20,225 nucleotides of DNA from JBLHKT01 sp043101615 (lineage in GTDB: Bacteria; Planctomycetota; Phycisphaerae; Phycisphaerales; UBA1924). A model generated the notes under the pieces. That model saw only the letters and a program-made list of their open reading frames with translations, did not search any database and was not told the origin of the DNA. The stretch is from contig JBICID010000075.1 of assembly GCA_043101615.1 (NCBI GenBank), forward strand, positions 1 to 20,225. The letters are read 5' to 3'. Below are positions 8,296 through 15,343 of this stretch, in pieces; the first letter of the stretch is position 1, and the number at the start of each line of letters is the position of its first letter. A program made the translations under genes and the position numbers.

Positions 8296-9683
8296 ATCGC
8301 AACATTCGACACCATGCTCATCCCCTGCTGGTCGATCGCCGCCCCGTAGTTCAGGATCCGCGCCGACTCCGCACCAGACACCCGCATCGCCGCGATCATG
8401 TTCCCCGTCGAGCACCACCGCGTCGGGTTCTGCTGCCAGGTCATCGCCGCCAGCAGGTCCTCGATCCGACCCTCGGCGAACATCTCCAGCAACTCCTTGT
8501 CCTGCTCGATCGTCTTGTTCCGGAACGCCTCGGCCTGCTCCTTGTTCTCATCCCCCGCCGTCCGCTCCTGGTCCCCGAACGCCGGGCCCACATGGCTCAG
8601 GTCCGCCGAACTGATCACCAGCGTCCGCCCGGGCAGCGAATCGATCGCCTTCCGCGTCGCCTCCACGAACTCATCCAGCCCCACCCCGTTCCCGTCGTAC
8701 GAATCCCCCCCGTTCACCGCCGGGTCGTGGATCAGCACCCCGAACACCTTGGGATAGTTCCCCTGCTCATCGGGCCCGAAGGTCCGCTGGATCCACGGCA
8801 CCTGCAGCTCCACCGAGTGCTCACGCTCGTGGTCATACCGGAACGCAAACAGCTTCTCGCTCAGCTCCTCGCCCAGGTTCCCCTTCACCGCCTCGACCAG
8901 CTCCCGGTCCAGCTCGCACAGCCCCAGCGGCGTCTCATACCCCTTGTCGCACGCGCACACCCCCGAGCACTCCCCGAAGTGGTTCGTCCCCAGAATCACC
9001 ACCCGGTCCGGCCGATCCAACCCACGCAGCCGACCCCACACCGCCGCGTAGTTGATCCAGCCACGCCCATAGTCAATGTGCGGCGCCACGATCGCCCGCG
9101 GCAGCGACTCGATCGGCACCGCGTCCGTCCGCTCCACGCCCTCGTTCATCCACTGATCCAGGATCTTCCCGAACAGGTCCCGCTGATCGAGGTCGTCGGG
9201 CGTCACCGGCTCGGCACCCTCCTCCTGCTCGGCCGATGCCGCCTGCGTCGCCTGCGCCACCAGTTGCTCCACGAACGCCGCCGTCGTCCCGGGCGGCAGG
9301 TGCTCCAGGCTGTCAAAGTCCTCCCGCACCTTCCGCTGCAACTCCTCGAACTTGGGCCCGAACAGCAACGCCGCATCGTCCAACTGCGCCACCAGCCCCT
9401 CGAGGAACTCCCGCGTCAGCCCACGACCGACCTCCGACACGATCGTGTCCAGGTCCCGGCTCCCGTCCATCAACGGCAGAATCGCCTGCGCCGCCGGGTG
9501 CGTCCCCACCACCTTCTCAGAGATCTGCCGCGCGTCGGCCAGACCCAGCAGCGTCACCTGCTGGCCGTCCGGCGTCTGCGCCTGAAGCGGGAAACCCCGC
9601 ACCGGGCGCAGCCTCGGGTGCTGCTGGTGCGGCGCATCAGGATTGAAAGCGGGCGGAGTCGCGGCTCTTGGTTGATCGCTCAT
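8283..9683 (-). CDS. amrB: MEMO-family protein (AmmeMemoRadiSam system protein B) with N-terminal extension
   Basis: A 466-residue protein. Residues about 195-466 match the MEMO1/AmmeMemoRadiSam B fold: the metal-site histidines appear in APHIDYG (H202), GTNHFG (H235) and EHSVELQVPW (H289), followed by SSADLSHVGPAFG (about 358-370) and a conserved cysteine in RWCSTGN (C424), equivalent to the MEMO1 metal-binding Cys. Residues about 40-125 form an extra domain resembling a PqqD-like winged helix (DGSRDLDTIVSEVGRGLTRE). An additional cysteine cluster CSGVCAC lies at 239-245. Family members are metal-binding proteins related to ring-opening dioxygenases; human MEMO1 binds copper or iron. Bacterial relatives are usually found with a radical SAM enzyme and an AMMECR1 protein, and neither is seen here. 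ATG 9683 is preferred over an in-frame start at 9728 because the earlier residues are low-complexity. No clear ribosome binding site is visible. Confidence 0.9.
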   Translation of the reverse strand: MSDQPRAATPPAFNPDAPHQQHPRLRPVRGFPLQAQTPDGQQVTLLGLADARQISEKVVGTHPAAQAILPLMDGSRDLDTIVSEVGRGLTREFLEGLVAQLDDAALLFGPKFEELQRKVREDFDSLEHLPPGTTAAFVEQLVAQATQAASAEQEEGAEPVTPDDLDQRDLFGKILDQWMNEGVERTDAVPIESLPRAIVAPHIDYGRGWINYAAVWGRLRGLDRPDRVVILGTNHFGECSGVCACDKGYETPLGLCELDRELVEAVKGNLGEELSEKLFAFRYDHEREHSVELQVPWIQRTFGPDEQGNYPKVFGVLIHDPAVNGGDSYDGNGVGLDEFVEATRKAIDSLPGRTLVISSADLSHVGPAFGDQERTAGDENKEQAEAFRNKTIEQDKELLEMFAEGRIEDLLAAMTWQQNPTRWCSTGNMIAAMRVSGAESARILNYGAAIDQQGMSMVSNVAMVLE

Positions 9684-9764
9684 GAAACAGTCTAGGGGAC
9701 CCCCAGCCCCGGTCACCCCTCCGCCCACGCTGGATTCGTCCCACGCAACGGATAAAGTTCAGGC

Positions 9765-9789
9765 CCCACTCGGCCCATCGCCGAGCGGG
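9765..9789 (+). other. Hairpin in 5' region of the basic-protein gene
   Basis: CCC A CTCGGC pairs with GCCGAG C GGG (nine pairs, one A-C mismatch) around the loop CCATC, about 40 bp before the GTG start at 9830. No T-tract follows. It could be a leader structure or part of the divergent control region shared with the MEMO-family gene. Confidence 0.3.
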
Positions 9790-9829
9790 ACCACGCCCGG
9801 ATGCGCCGGGCAACGCTGGAGGCTCACTC

Positions 9830-10150
9830 GTGATCGATTCCATCAAGACCGGCTCGCAGATCACCTGCACCATCACCAGCGAGCCCCGCGCCGCCTCCAA
9901 GCGGCTCACCATCGCACGCCTCATGCGCCGCGATCCCGCCAACGCCCGCGCCCTCCGCAAGGGCCAGGAGGATCGACGCCGCAGCACCCCCACCAAGATC
10001 CGCGGCGGCCGCACCTGGTACATCCGCCCCAAGGCCGGCAAGGTCTGCATCCCCCGTCCGGGCAACTCCTGGACCATGAAGCTCACCCCCGACCTCGTCA
10101 ACGACCTCAAGGCCGTCGAGCCCTACCTCTCCATCGAGAAGAACGCCTAA
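9830..10150 (+). CDS. Small basic hypothetical protein
   Basis: A 106-residue protein I do not recognise. It opens with a beta-like stretch (IDSIKTGSQITCTITSEPRA), then a strongly basic helical middle (about residues 22-55, including KRLTIARLMRRD and RALRKGQEDRRR), then an aromatic, glycine-rich turn (RGGRTWYIRPKAGKVCIP, about 58-75) and a final helix. The net charge is clearly positive, which would suit nucleic acid binding; that is inference from composition only. The GTG at 9830 is supported by GGAGG 7 nt upstream. It is transcribed away from the MEMO-family gene and 62 bp before the CusF-like lipoprotein, so these two may form a small operon. Codons are mostly C-ending, as in the other plus-strand genes. 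Confidence 0.75.
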   Translation: MIDSIKTGSQITCTITSEPRAASKRLTIARLMRRDPANARALRKGQEDRRRSTPTKIRGGRTWYIRPKAGKVCIPRPGNSWTMKLTPDLVNDLKAVEPYLSIEKNA

Positions 10151-10212
10151 GACCGCCCCGCCCCGCACTCGCCGGGGCCCGCCGCGGCGGTCCCCGCTCG
10201 AAGGGAGACCCC

Positions 10213-10767
10213 GTGCACACCAACCCTCGACCCACCCACCGCCCGGCCCAATCCAAGGCCGGGCTGTTTCTTTCCCGAACCCCAACCCGGACCCCCCAAC
10301 TCACCGCCCTCCTCGCCGCCGCGCTCCTCTCAGCCGCCGGCTGCGGCAACTCCGAGCCCACCCACGGCACCCTCGAGCCCGCCCCCGCCTCGGGCCCCAT
10401 GCTCGCCGACCACGCCTACACCGTCCGGGGCCAGATCACCCAGATGCCAGACCCCGGCAAGTCCCCCATGCGCATCCACCACGAGGCCCTCCCCAACTTC
10501 TTCAGCCGCGACAACCAACGCGTCGGCATGAACGCCATGGTCATGGGCTTCCCCATCCGCCAGGGAGTCTCCATCGACGGGCTCGCCGTCGGCTCCAAGA
10601 TCCTCTTCACCTTCGAGGTCACCTGGCAGGGCGAAGGACCCCCCTGGGAGATCACCCGCATCACCCCCCTCCCCGACGACACCCAACTCGACTTCATGTC
10701 GCCCGGCAGCCGGTCCGAAATGGACGACCCGAACGAGCCGGGCACCCGCTCCAACACCGACGGCTGA
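10213..10767 (+). CDS. CusF-like copper-binding lipoprotein (putative)
   Basis: A 184-residue protein. After an unusually long basic N-region a hydrophobic segment ends in the lipobox LLSAAGC (Cys about residue 44), so it should be a lipoprotein. Residues about 69-150 look like the small beta-barrel of CusF-type periplasmic copper proteins: YTVRGQIT, then a histidine pair in MRIHHEALPNF, then a Met-rich strand (GMNAMVMGFPI), then the usual loop (GLAVGSKILFTFEVTW) and a final strand (WEITRITPLP). In such proteins the His and Met residues bind Cu(I). The tail is acidic and polar. The GTG at 10213 is chosen because AAGGGAG lies just upstream. Metal binding is inferred from the residue pattern; a plain OB-fold lipoprotein is the main alternative. 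No copper pump or sensor gene is nearby. Confidence 0.65.
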   Translation: MHTNPRPTHRPAQSKAGLFLSRTPTRTPQLTALLAAALLSAAGCGNSEPTHGTLEPAPASGPMLADHAYTVRGQITQMPDPGKSPMRIHHEALPNFFSRDNQRVGMNAMVMGFPIRQGVSIDGLAVGSKILFTFEVTWQGEGPPWEITRITPLPDDTQLDFMSPGSRSEMDDPNEPGTRSNTDG

Positions 10768-10913
10768 CCGCCCGCCCAAACCACCAGCACACCGGCCACC
10801 AATGCGACCACCCGCGCCCGCGGGCCGTCGCCCCGCGCCCCGAAGTCAACCGAAGTGGATCACCCGCCCCGAAGCACCGGTCCACCCAACGCTGGACTCG
10901 GAAACCCGGGGCC

Positions 10914-10956
10914 AGAAAGAAAAATCCCGGCACTCAGCATGAAGCCGAGCACCGGG
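10914..10956 (-). terminator. Rho-independent terminator for the uracil-DNA glycosylase operon
   Basis: On the minus strand a stem of about 13 pairs (CCCGGTGCTCGGC with its partner ending GCCGGG, three GU pairs) closes on the loop TTCAT. It is followed at once by ATTTTTCTTTCT. It lies about 100 nt beyond the glycosylase stop codon and would end transcription of the four-gene minus-strand run. Confidence 0.8.
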
Positions 10957-10975
10957 TCTCGTGGGGGCTTGGTTG

Positions 10976-10995
10976 GCGTACACATCACAGTACGC
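10976..10995. repeat. Short inverted repeat
   Basis: GCGTAC (10976-10981) and GTACGC (10990-10995) flank an 8-bp spacer. It sits between the glycosylase stop and the terminator, so it would be a small hairpin in the 3' untranslated region. No function is evident. Confidence 0.35.
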
Positions 10996-11055
10996 AGGTG
11001 CATGATACGAGGTTTCCGCCGTTGGCAAAAGAATTCAGACAAAAATTCCTGCCAC

Positions 11056-11844
11056 TCAGAGCACTTTCATCGCTAACTGCATGTCAGACCACACTTTAGC
11101 ACGGTTCTCGGGCGTGTAGGATCTCAGAATGTACGCAGGATGGTAGGTGGGAAACACCGGAATCCGCGTTCCCACGGCCTCCGCAGGCACGATTCCCGCG
11201 TCGAATCCCCCCGGAATCTCGAACTCGTGCCGCCGCCCACGCAACTTGCCCATCGCCTCGCTCGAATCCAGCAGCAGTCTCGACGCCGGCAGCCCCAGCG
11301 TCACGATCGCCGCCGGCCGGATGATCCCGATCTGCCCGAACAGGTACGGCGCGCACAGCCGCACTTCCTCCAGCGTCGGCGTCGCGTTGTTCGGCGGCCG
11401 GGTCTTGAGCACATTGCAGATGTACACCGACTCCCGCGTCAGCCCCATCGCCACGATCATCTTGTCCAGCAACTGACCCGCCCGCCCCACGAACGGCCGA
11501 CCCGTCTTGTCCTCTTCCGCCCCCGGCGCCTCACCCACGAACATCAGCCGCGCCTCGGGGCTCCCCTCCCCGAACACGATCGAATGGTGATCGGTCACGA
11601 AGTGCCGGTGCGGCGCATCCGCCTCGTACCGCGCCCGCAGCGCTTCGAGCATCGCCCCCCGCCCCCCGTCACCCCCCGCCGCCACGCGCACCGGCTTGGG
11701 CTCGGCGATCCGGTCCGCACCGGGCTCCACGCCCCGCCCGGGCTCCCCGCCGCGCGACCCTCCGATCGGCAGAAAGTCCACACCCAGCAGCGTCGCCGTC
11801 TCGGCGTGCTGCCGCACCACCCGCAAAAGCCTGTCAGAGTCCAT
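11056..11844 (-). CDS. udg: Family-4-type uracil-DNA glycosylase lacking Fe-S cysteines
   Basis: A 262-residue protein that should remove uracil from DNA. Motif 1 is GEAPGAEED (104-112) followed by GRPFVGRAGQLLD (115-127); motif 2 is the DNA-intercalating HPAYILR (235-241). Classical family-4 enzymes bind a 4Fe-4S cluster through four cysteines: a CxxC near the N-terminus, one in KCRPP and one in the next helix. Here the N-terminal pair is absent, KCRPP reads KTRPP (147-151), and only C164 of the helix remains; the protein's only other cysteine is C143. The cluster is therefore probably lost, as I believe some proteobacterial homologues also show. Residues about 28-62 are a Gly/Pro-rich linker after a short N-terminal helix. 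ATG 11844 lies 29 bp after the small membrane protein stop; a good ribosome binding site is not visible. A strong terminator follows. Confidence 0.9.
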   Translation of the reverse strand: MDSDRLLRVVRQHAETATLLGVDFLPIGGSRGGEPGRGVEPGADRIAEPKPVRVAAGGDGGRGAMLEALRARYEADAPHRHFVTDHHSIVFGEGSPEARLMFVGEAPGAEEDKTGRPFVGRAGQLLDKMIVAMGLTRESVYICNVLKTRPPNNATPTLEEVRLCAPYLFGQIGIIRPAAIVTLGLPASRLLLDSSEAMGKLRGRRHEFEIPGGFDAGIVPAEAVGTRIPVFPTYHPAYILRSYTPENRAKVWSDMQLAMKVL

Positions 11845-11873
11845 GAGGCAGCGCCCCGATCGCCCGAGCCGAA

Positions 11874-12185
11874 TCAGCCCCCGCCGGAATCACCGCCGGG
11901 CTGCTCATCCGAACCCGCGCCCTGATCACCCGGATCCGTCTCGCCGCCGTTCTCCCCGACCTCCGCCGGATCCTCGGCGTTCGGATCGGCCTCGCCACGC
12001 TCACGCGGCTCGCGCGGCGTGTCGCTCTGGACGCCCGTCCCCTTCACCGCCCCCTGGTGCCCACGATTCGGGAACATCGCCGGCAGCCACGCCCCCGCCA
12101 GCGCGCCGAGCACGAGCCCGAGCACCAACCCGGGAATGAATGCCTTGGCAAATCCGTCCGTCCCGCCCTTGCCCTGCTCGCTCAT
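11874..12185 (-). CDS. Small single-pass membrane protein with acidic tail
   Basis: A 103-residue protein of unknown function. After a short polar N-terminus there is one glycine-rich membrane segment (about residues 16-36, IPGLVLGLVLGALAGAWLPA), then a disordered tail rich in Glu, Asp, Gly and Pro. The glycine spacing in the membrane segment suggests helix packing, but no partner is evident. It lies between the small coupled gene at 12373-12588 and the uracil-DNA glycosylase, all in the same direction, and 29 bp separate it from the glycosylase start. ATG 12185 is the only reasonable start. A near-perfect tandem repeat lies just upstream. Confidence 0.65.
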   Translation of the reverse strand: MSEQGKGGTDGFAKAFIPGLVLGLVLGALAGAWLPAMFPNRGHQGAVKGTGVQSDTPREPRERGEADPNAEDPAEVGENGGETDPGDQGAGSDEQPGGDSGGG

Positions 12186-12208
12186 GAATCAGACTCCGCA
12201 CTCACCGG

Positions 12209-12257
12209 CCCGAGCGGCCGAGATCGCCCCCCCGACCCGAGCGGCCGAGGTCGCCCC
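12209..12257. repeat. 22-bp imperfect tandem repeat upstream of small membrane gene
   Basis: CCCGAGCGGCCGAGRTCGCC (R marks the single difference) occurs at 12209-12230 and 12236-12257, with a CC extension in both, at a 27-bp period. Each copy contains the palindrome CGGCCG. It lies 24-72 bp before the ATG at 12185, where an operator could act; a slippage-born duplication is equally possible. Confidence 0.7.
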
Positions 12258-12372
12258 TAAGGATACCCCCTCCGCCACCCGTCCACCCTCTTCACACACC
12301 TTCAACTTCGGTTCGGGATGTGTGCAGGAACCCCCCACCGCGCTCCCCCGTCACCACAGCAACACCCCCCCC

Positions 12373-12588
12373 TCACCGCCCCAGCATCCGCATCGCCCCG
12401 ATCCAGCGCACATACCCCACCCCCGCGCCGAACCGACCGCTCGGCCGCTCCCCGCTCCCCATCGCCGTGCTCCGCCTCCACGACCAGTACGCCGACCCAA
12501 GCCGACCCCGCGTCCGCACCAGCATCCCCGCCAGCGTCCACGCCCCCACCGCCAGATGCACCACGCTCGTGAACATCGCCCGACTCAA
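12373..12588 (-). CDS. Small basic protein coupled to epimerase gene, unknown
   Basis: A 71-residue frame whose TTG start overlaps the TGA stop of the epimerase gene (TTGA); an ATG four codons later at 12576 is an alternative start. It has an N-terminal hydrophobic helix (about residues 6-23, FTSVVHLAVGAWTLAGML) and a basic, aromatic C-terminal half (YWSWRRSTAMGSGERPSGRF, about 34-53). Codon choice is G-ending as in the neighbouring minus-strand genes, and the frame stays open to its stop without low-quality residues, so I take it as real. No family is recognised; it could be membrane-associated. The overlap implies translational coupling to the sugar-nucleotide epimerase. Confidence 0.5.
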   Translation of the reverse strand: MSRAMFTSVVHLAVGAWTLAGMLVRTRGRLGSAYWSWRRSTAMGSGERPSGRFGAGVGYVRWIGAMRMLGR

Positions 12589-13616
12589 CCCCCGCGCGAC
12601 GACGCGCAGTCATCCCGCGCCCACCGCACCGTCGCGTCCAGCCCGTCCTCGAGCGAATAGATCGGCTCATACTTCAGCACCGAACGCGCCCGCCCGATGT
12701 CCGCCAGGCTGTGCCGGATGTCCCCCACCCGCGGCTCACGAAGCTCCGGGCCCGGCCGCTCCTCGCCAGCCCCCACGATCCGATCCGTCAGCAGCGACGC
12801 CAACTCCAGCAGCGTCACCCGCCGACCCGTCCCGATGTTGAACACCCCGCCCTTGAGCAACCCCCGCGACGACCCCGCCAGCAGCGTCGCGTACACCGCG
12901 TTCGCCACATAGGTGAAGTCCCGCGTGTGCTTCCCGTCCCCGAAGATCACCGGCGGCCGCCCGTCACACAACCGCTCTATGAACGCCGGAATCACCGCCG
13001 CATACGCGCTCCCCGCAGGCTGACGCGGCCCGAAGATGTTGAAATACCGCAGGCTCGCCGTGTCCAGCCCGTAGGTCCGCGACCACGCCGCGCACAGATG
13101 CTCCCCCGCCAGCTTCGACGCCCCATACGGCGAGGTCGGGCTCGGCGTCATCGTCTCCACCTTCGGCAACTGCTCGGTCTCGCCATACGCCGACGAACTC
13201 GCCGCGTACACCACCCGCCGCGCACCTCCCGCCCGCGCCCGCTCGAGCACCCGCAGCGTCCCCGTCGCGTTCACCTCCCACGACCGCGCCGGTTCCTCCA
13301 CCGAACGCGGCACCGACCCCACCGCCGCCAGGTGAAACACCACCGTCGCCCCGTCCACCGCCTCGCCCAGCGCCTCGGGGTCCAGAATCGACCCGTGCAC
13401 GAACCGCACCCGCTCCGGATCAACCTCCAGCAGCTCCGACACCGCCCCCGCATCCGAGTTCGACAGGTCGTCGATCACCCGCACCGCCGCACCCAGCCCG
13501 AACAGCGTGTCGACCAAGTGCGCACCGATAAACCCGGTCCCGCCGGTCACACAGACCGGCGTCCCCTCGTACGCCGCCCTCAGCGGCCCCATCACCTCCG
13601 CGGGAAATCGCAGCAC
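12585..13616 (-). CDS. NAD-dependent sugar-nucleotide epimerase (WbpP/GalE-like)
   Basis: A 343-residue extended short-chain dehydrogenase/reductase that probably interconverts UDP-hexoses at C4, feeding polysaccharide synthesis in the cytoplasm. The NAD-binding Rossmann motif GGTGFIG is at 25-31, the active-site serine lies in AASSSAYG (about 138-145), and the catalytic YxxxK is YGASK (Y164, K168). The downstream RYFNIFGPRQPAGSAYAAVIP block is typical of UDP-GlcNAc/GalNAc 4-epimerases of the WbpP type; a dehydratase or other 4-epimerase remains possible. GTG at 13616 gives the longest sensible protein. The ATG at 13592, with GGAGG two bases before its GTGATG, is a credible alternative that loses only eight residues outside the fold. 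A TAGGAT -10-like element ends 7 bp before the GTG. It heads a four-gene minus-strand run ending in the uracil-DNA glycosylase. Confidence 0.92.
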   Translation of the reverse strand: MLRFPAEVMGPLRAAYEGTPVCVTGGTGFIGAHLVDTLFGLGAAVRVIDDLSNSDAGAVSELLEVDPERVRFVHGSILDPEALGEAVDGATVVFHLAAVGSVPRSVEEPARSWEVNATGTLRVLERARAGGARRVVYAASSSAYGETEQLPKVETMTPSPTSPYGASKLAGEHLCAAWSRTYGLDTASLRYFNIFGPRQPAGSAYAAVIPAFIERLCDGRPPVIFGDGKHTRDFTYVANAVYATLLAGSSRGLLKGGVFNIGTGRRVTLLELASLLTDRIVGAGEERPGPELREPRVGDIRHSLADIGRARSVLKYEPIYSLEDGLDATVRWARDDCASSRGG

Positions 13617-13622
13617 GCGAGC

Positions 13623-13628
13623 ATCCTA
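13623..13628 (-). promoter_or_regulatory. Candidate -10 element of epimerase operon
   Basis: TAGGAT on the minus strand lies so that transcription would begin at or next to the GTG at 13616. The mRNA would then be leaderless for that start, or would carry a 24-nt leader with GGAGG for the ATG at 13592. The -35 region (GTGAGC at 17 bp) is a poor match. Confidence 0.35.
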
Positions 13629-13684
13629 CGCGAACCGCCCCCCGCGCTCACGCCCCATTCATCCGGATTGAGCCCGCCCCCCGC

Positions 13685-15343
13685 TCACGGACACCCGGAC
13701 ACGAACAGGTCCAGATAGAAGAAGAAGTCCTCCCCGTCGCACACGCCATCCGGCTCGCCGAACCCCGGATCATTCGGATCGCTCGACCCCGTCAGATCGC
13801 ACACGCCGACGGTGCCCGCCACGAAGCCATCCAGGTAGAAGAAGAAATCGTCGCTGTCGACCACGCCGTTCGGCTCGCCGAAGCCCGCACCGTTCGGATC
13901 GCTCGAACCCGTCAGATCCGCCGGGCAGCACACGCGGGCCTCCAGCCGCACTTCGTTGCTCGCCGCTTGCCCAAGCCCGTTCGTGACCCGGCACTCGTAG
14001 ACGCCATCCAGCGTCGTGTCCGAAACATGGAACACGAGTTCCGCCGTGAACGCGCCCGAGTAGACCCCATCATCCGTCAGCGCGACATCGTCCCGGTACC
14101 AGCGGTACTCGATCGGAGCATCCCCACCCGCCGCCGCCGACAACTCCACGACCTCGTCGAAACACCCTTCCAACTCGGCCGGCGAAACCACCACCGAAGG
14201 CGATCCGACGCCAAACGCGATGTTGTCGATCCAGGTGGTCTCTCCCCCGTTGCGATACTCACCCCGAATCTGCACGCGGGAAATCGACGAGAAGATCCGT
14301 TCAAAGTCCTCGACCTCGATCACGCTCCCATCCGGACCCGTCCACGCCGGCGAGGGCACCAGCGGGATCTCATGCGACCGCCAGATATTGCCGATGATCG
14401 GCAGCTTGTCCAGACGGAATCTCGCCTCCGTCCCCGCCCCGGCGATCACAACAAATCCGCCCCCATCCTCGAACGAACTCGATCCGCCGACCGCCGCGCT
14501 CGACCGAAGATCGAGGAGCATCGTGCGACCGACGAGATCGCTCCGATCTGCAAGGTACGGCTCGGGTGCAATGAAGCTGAATCCCTGTCCGACCGCGTCG
14601 TCCACCCCCCGCAGCCCGCCGTCGCCATTGCCAAGATCAGCGCCCCAGCTGATCTCAGCATCGCGCAGGATGGACCACCCGTTCGCCCCCGACTCGAAGT
14701 CATCGGACGGAATCCCCGCGATCGGCAGGAACACGCCCACGCTGTCCAGATCAACCGTCTCGCTGCCGCTCCGGTGCTCGGCCCGAATCAAGACCGCGGT
14801 CACATCGCTCAAGATCGCCCGAAGCTCCTGCTCGGTCGCAAACGGACCGGGACTTCCGCAACAAGAAGTGCAGCCGGGAATCGACAGCCGCCACACGCCC
14901 TCGACCAGCGGCACATGCGCCCGACCCCATCTTCCCCCCGCGAAGGGCGTCCCGGCCCATACGGTCATGCCCGCGCCCTGGATGTAGATGTCCTCCAAAG
15001 CCTCAAACTTGTTACTGCCCGAGGCCCGCCAGGACCAACCGAACACCCCTCCGTACGCCGATGACAAGTCGCCGTGAAACGAAACCGGCGCGCGGAAGAA
15101 CGAGGTTCCGGAGACTCCCTGCTCGACATGCCGGAAGAAGCCCCCGGGGTCCCCGCCGTCGGCCACGAACTCCGATTGCCGGAGCGTTCCCGCACCCGGC
15201 GTCCCGCAGAGATTCGAATTGACGATGCTCGTCACCGTCCAACCCTCGGCATCGCTGTCGAAGGTCGACTCCACGAGAACGGGCTGGGCAGACAGGGTTC
15301 CCGCGCAGAGCGCGAGCGACACCGGTGACATCAACCGCTTCAT
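13685..15343 (-). CDS. Secreted protein: two laminin-B-like domains, Ig-like domain, dockerin-like repeats
   Basis: A 552-residue exported protein. A signal peptide (MKRLMSPVSLALCAGTLSAQ) is followed by two related beta-rich domains, about residues 24-205 and 213-378. Each begins with a similar phrase (FDSDAEGW, FESGANGW) and each resembles a laminin-B-type jelly roll. Next is an Ig-like domain (about 386-470) with WYRDD and DGVYECRVTN. The C-terminus (476-552) holds two copies of a 35-residue acidic repeat (DLTGSSDPN...DDFFFYLD), resembling the GC-type dockerin domain of Phycisphaerae. Such repeats probably bind calcium and may serve anchoring or sorting; the binding partner is not established here. 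ATG 15343 is preferred over the longer in-frame extension because the signal peptide starts there and AGGAG lies 8 nt upstream. A cysteine cluster GCTSCCG is at about 157-163. It looks single-gene, behind the atpA terminator. Confidence 0.88.
   Translation of the reverse strand: MKRLMSPVSLALCAGTLSAQPVLVESTFDSDAEGWTVTSIVNSNLCGTPGAGTLRQSEFVADGGDPGGFFRHVEQGVSGTSFFRAPVSFHGDLSSAYGGVFGWSWRASGSNKFEALEDIYIQGAGMTVWAGTPFAGGRWGRAHVPLVEGVWRLSIPGCTSCCGSPGPFATEQELRAILSDVTAVLIRAEHRSGSETVDLDSVGVFLPIAGIPSDDFESGANGWSILRDAEISWGADLGNGDGGLRGVDDAVGQGFSFIAPEPYLADRSDLVGRTMLLDLRSSAAVGGSSSFEDGGGFVVIAGAGTEARFRLDKLPIIGNIWRSHEIPLVPSPAWTGPDGSVIEVEDFERIFSSISRVQIRGEYRNGGETTWIDNIAFGVGSPSVVVSPAELEGCFDEVVELSAAAGGDAPIEYRWYRDDVALTDDGVYSGAFTAELVFHVSDTTLDGVYECRVTNGLGQAASNEVRLEARVCCPADLTGSSDPNGAGFGEPNGVVDSDDFFFYLDGFVAGTVGVCDLTGSSDPNDPGFGEPDGVCDGEDFFFYLDLFVSGCP
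13694..13918 (-). repeat. Two 105-bp coding repeats (dockerin-like units)
   Basis: The dockerin-like units are coded by 13694-13798 and 13814-13918, separated by 15 bp. The nucleotide sequences are close as well as the proteins (both contain gtagaagaagaa and cggctcgccgaa on the plus strand), pointing to duplication or gene conversion within the gene. Confidence 0.8.

Larger units (their letters stand above)
10768..11055. other. Intergenic region between convergent genes
   Basis: This 288-bp stretch separates the plus-strand lipoprotein from the minus-strand glycosylase; the genes converge on it. It holds the glycosylase terminator (10914-10956) and a small inverted repeat (10976-10995). Its right half is noticeably richer in A and T than the rest of the window. 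I see no coding frame with a plausible protein, no tRNA and no terminator for the plus-strand gene. Confidence 0.6.

Noticed and set aside
8592..9695. Plus-strand frame of 367 codons
   Set aside because: Antisense to the MEMO-family gene, whose metal-site motifs are clear; the product is compositionally a shadow.
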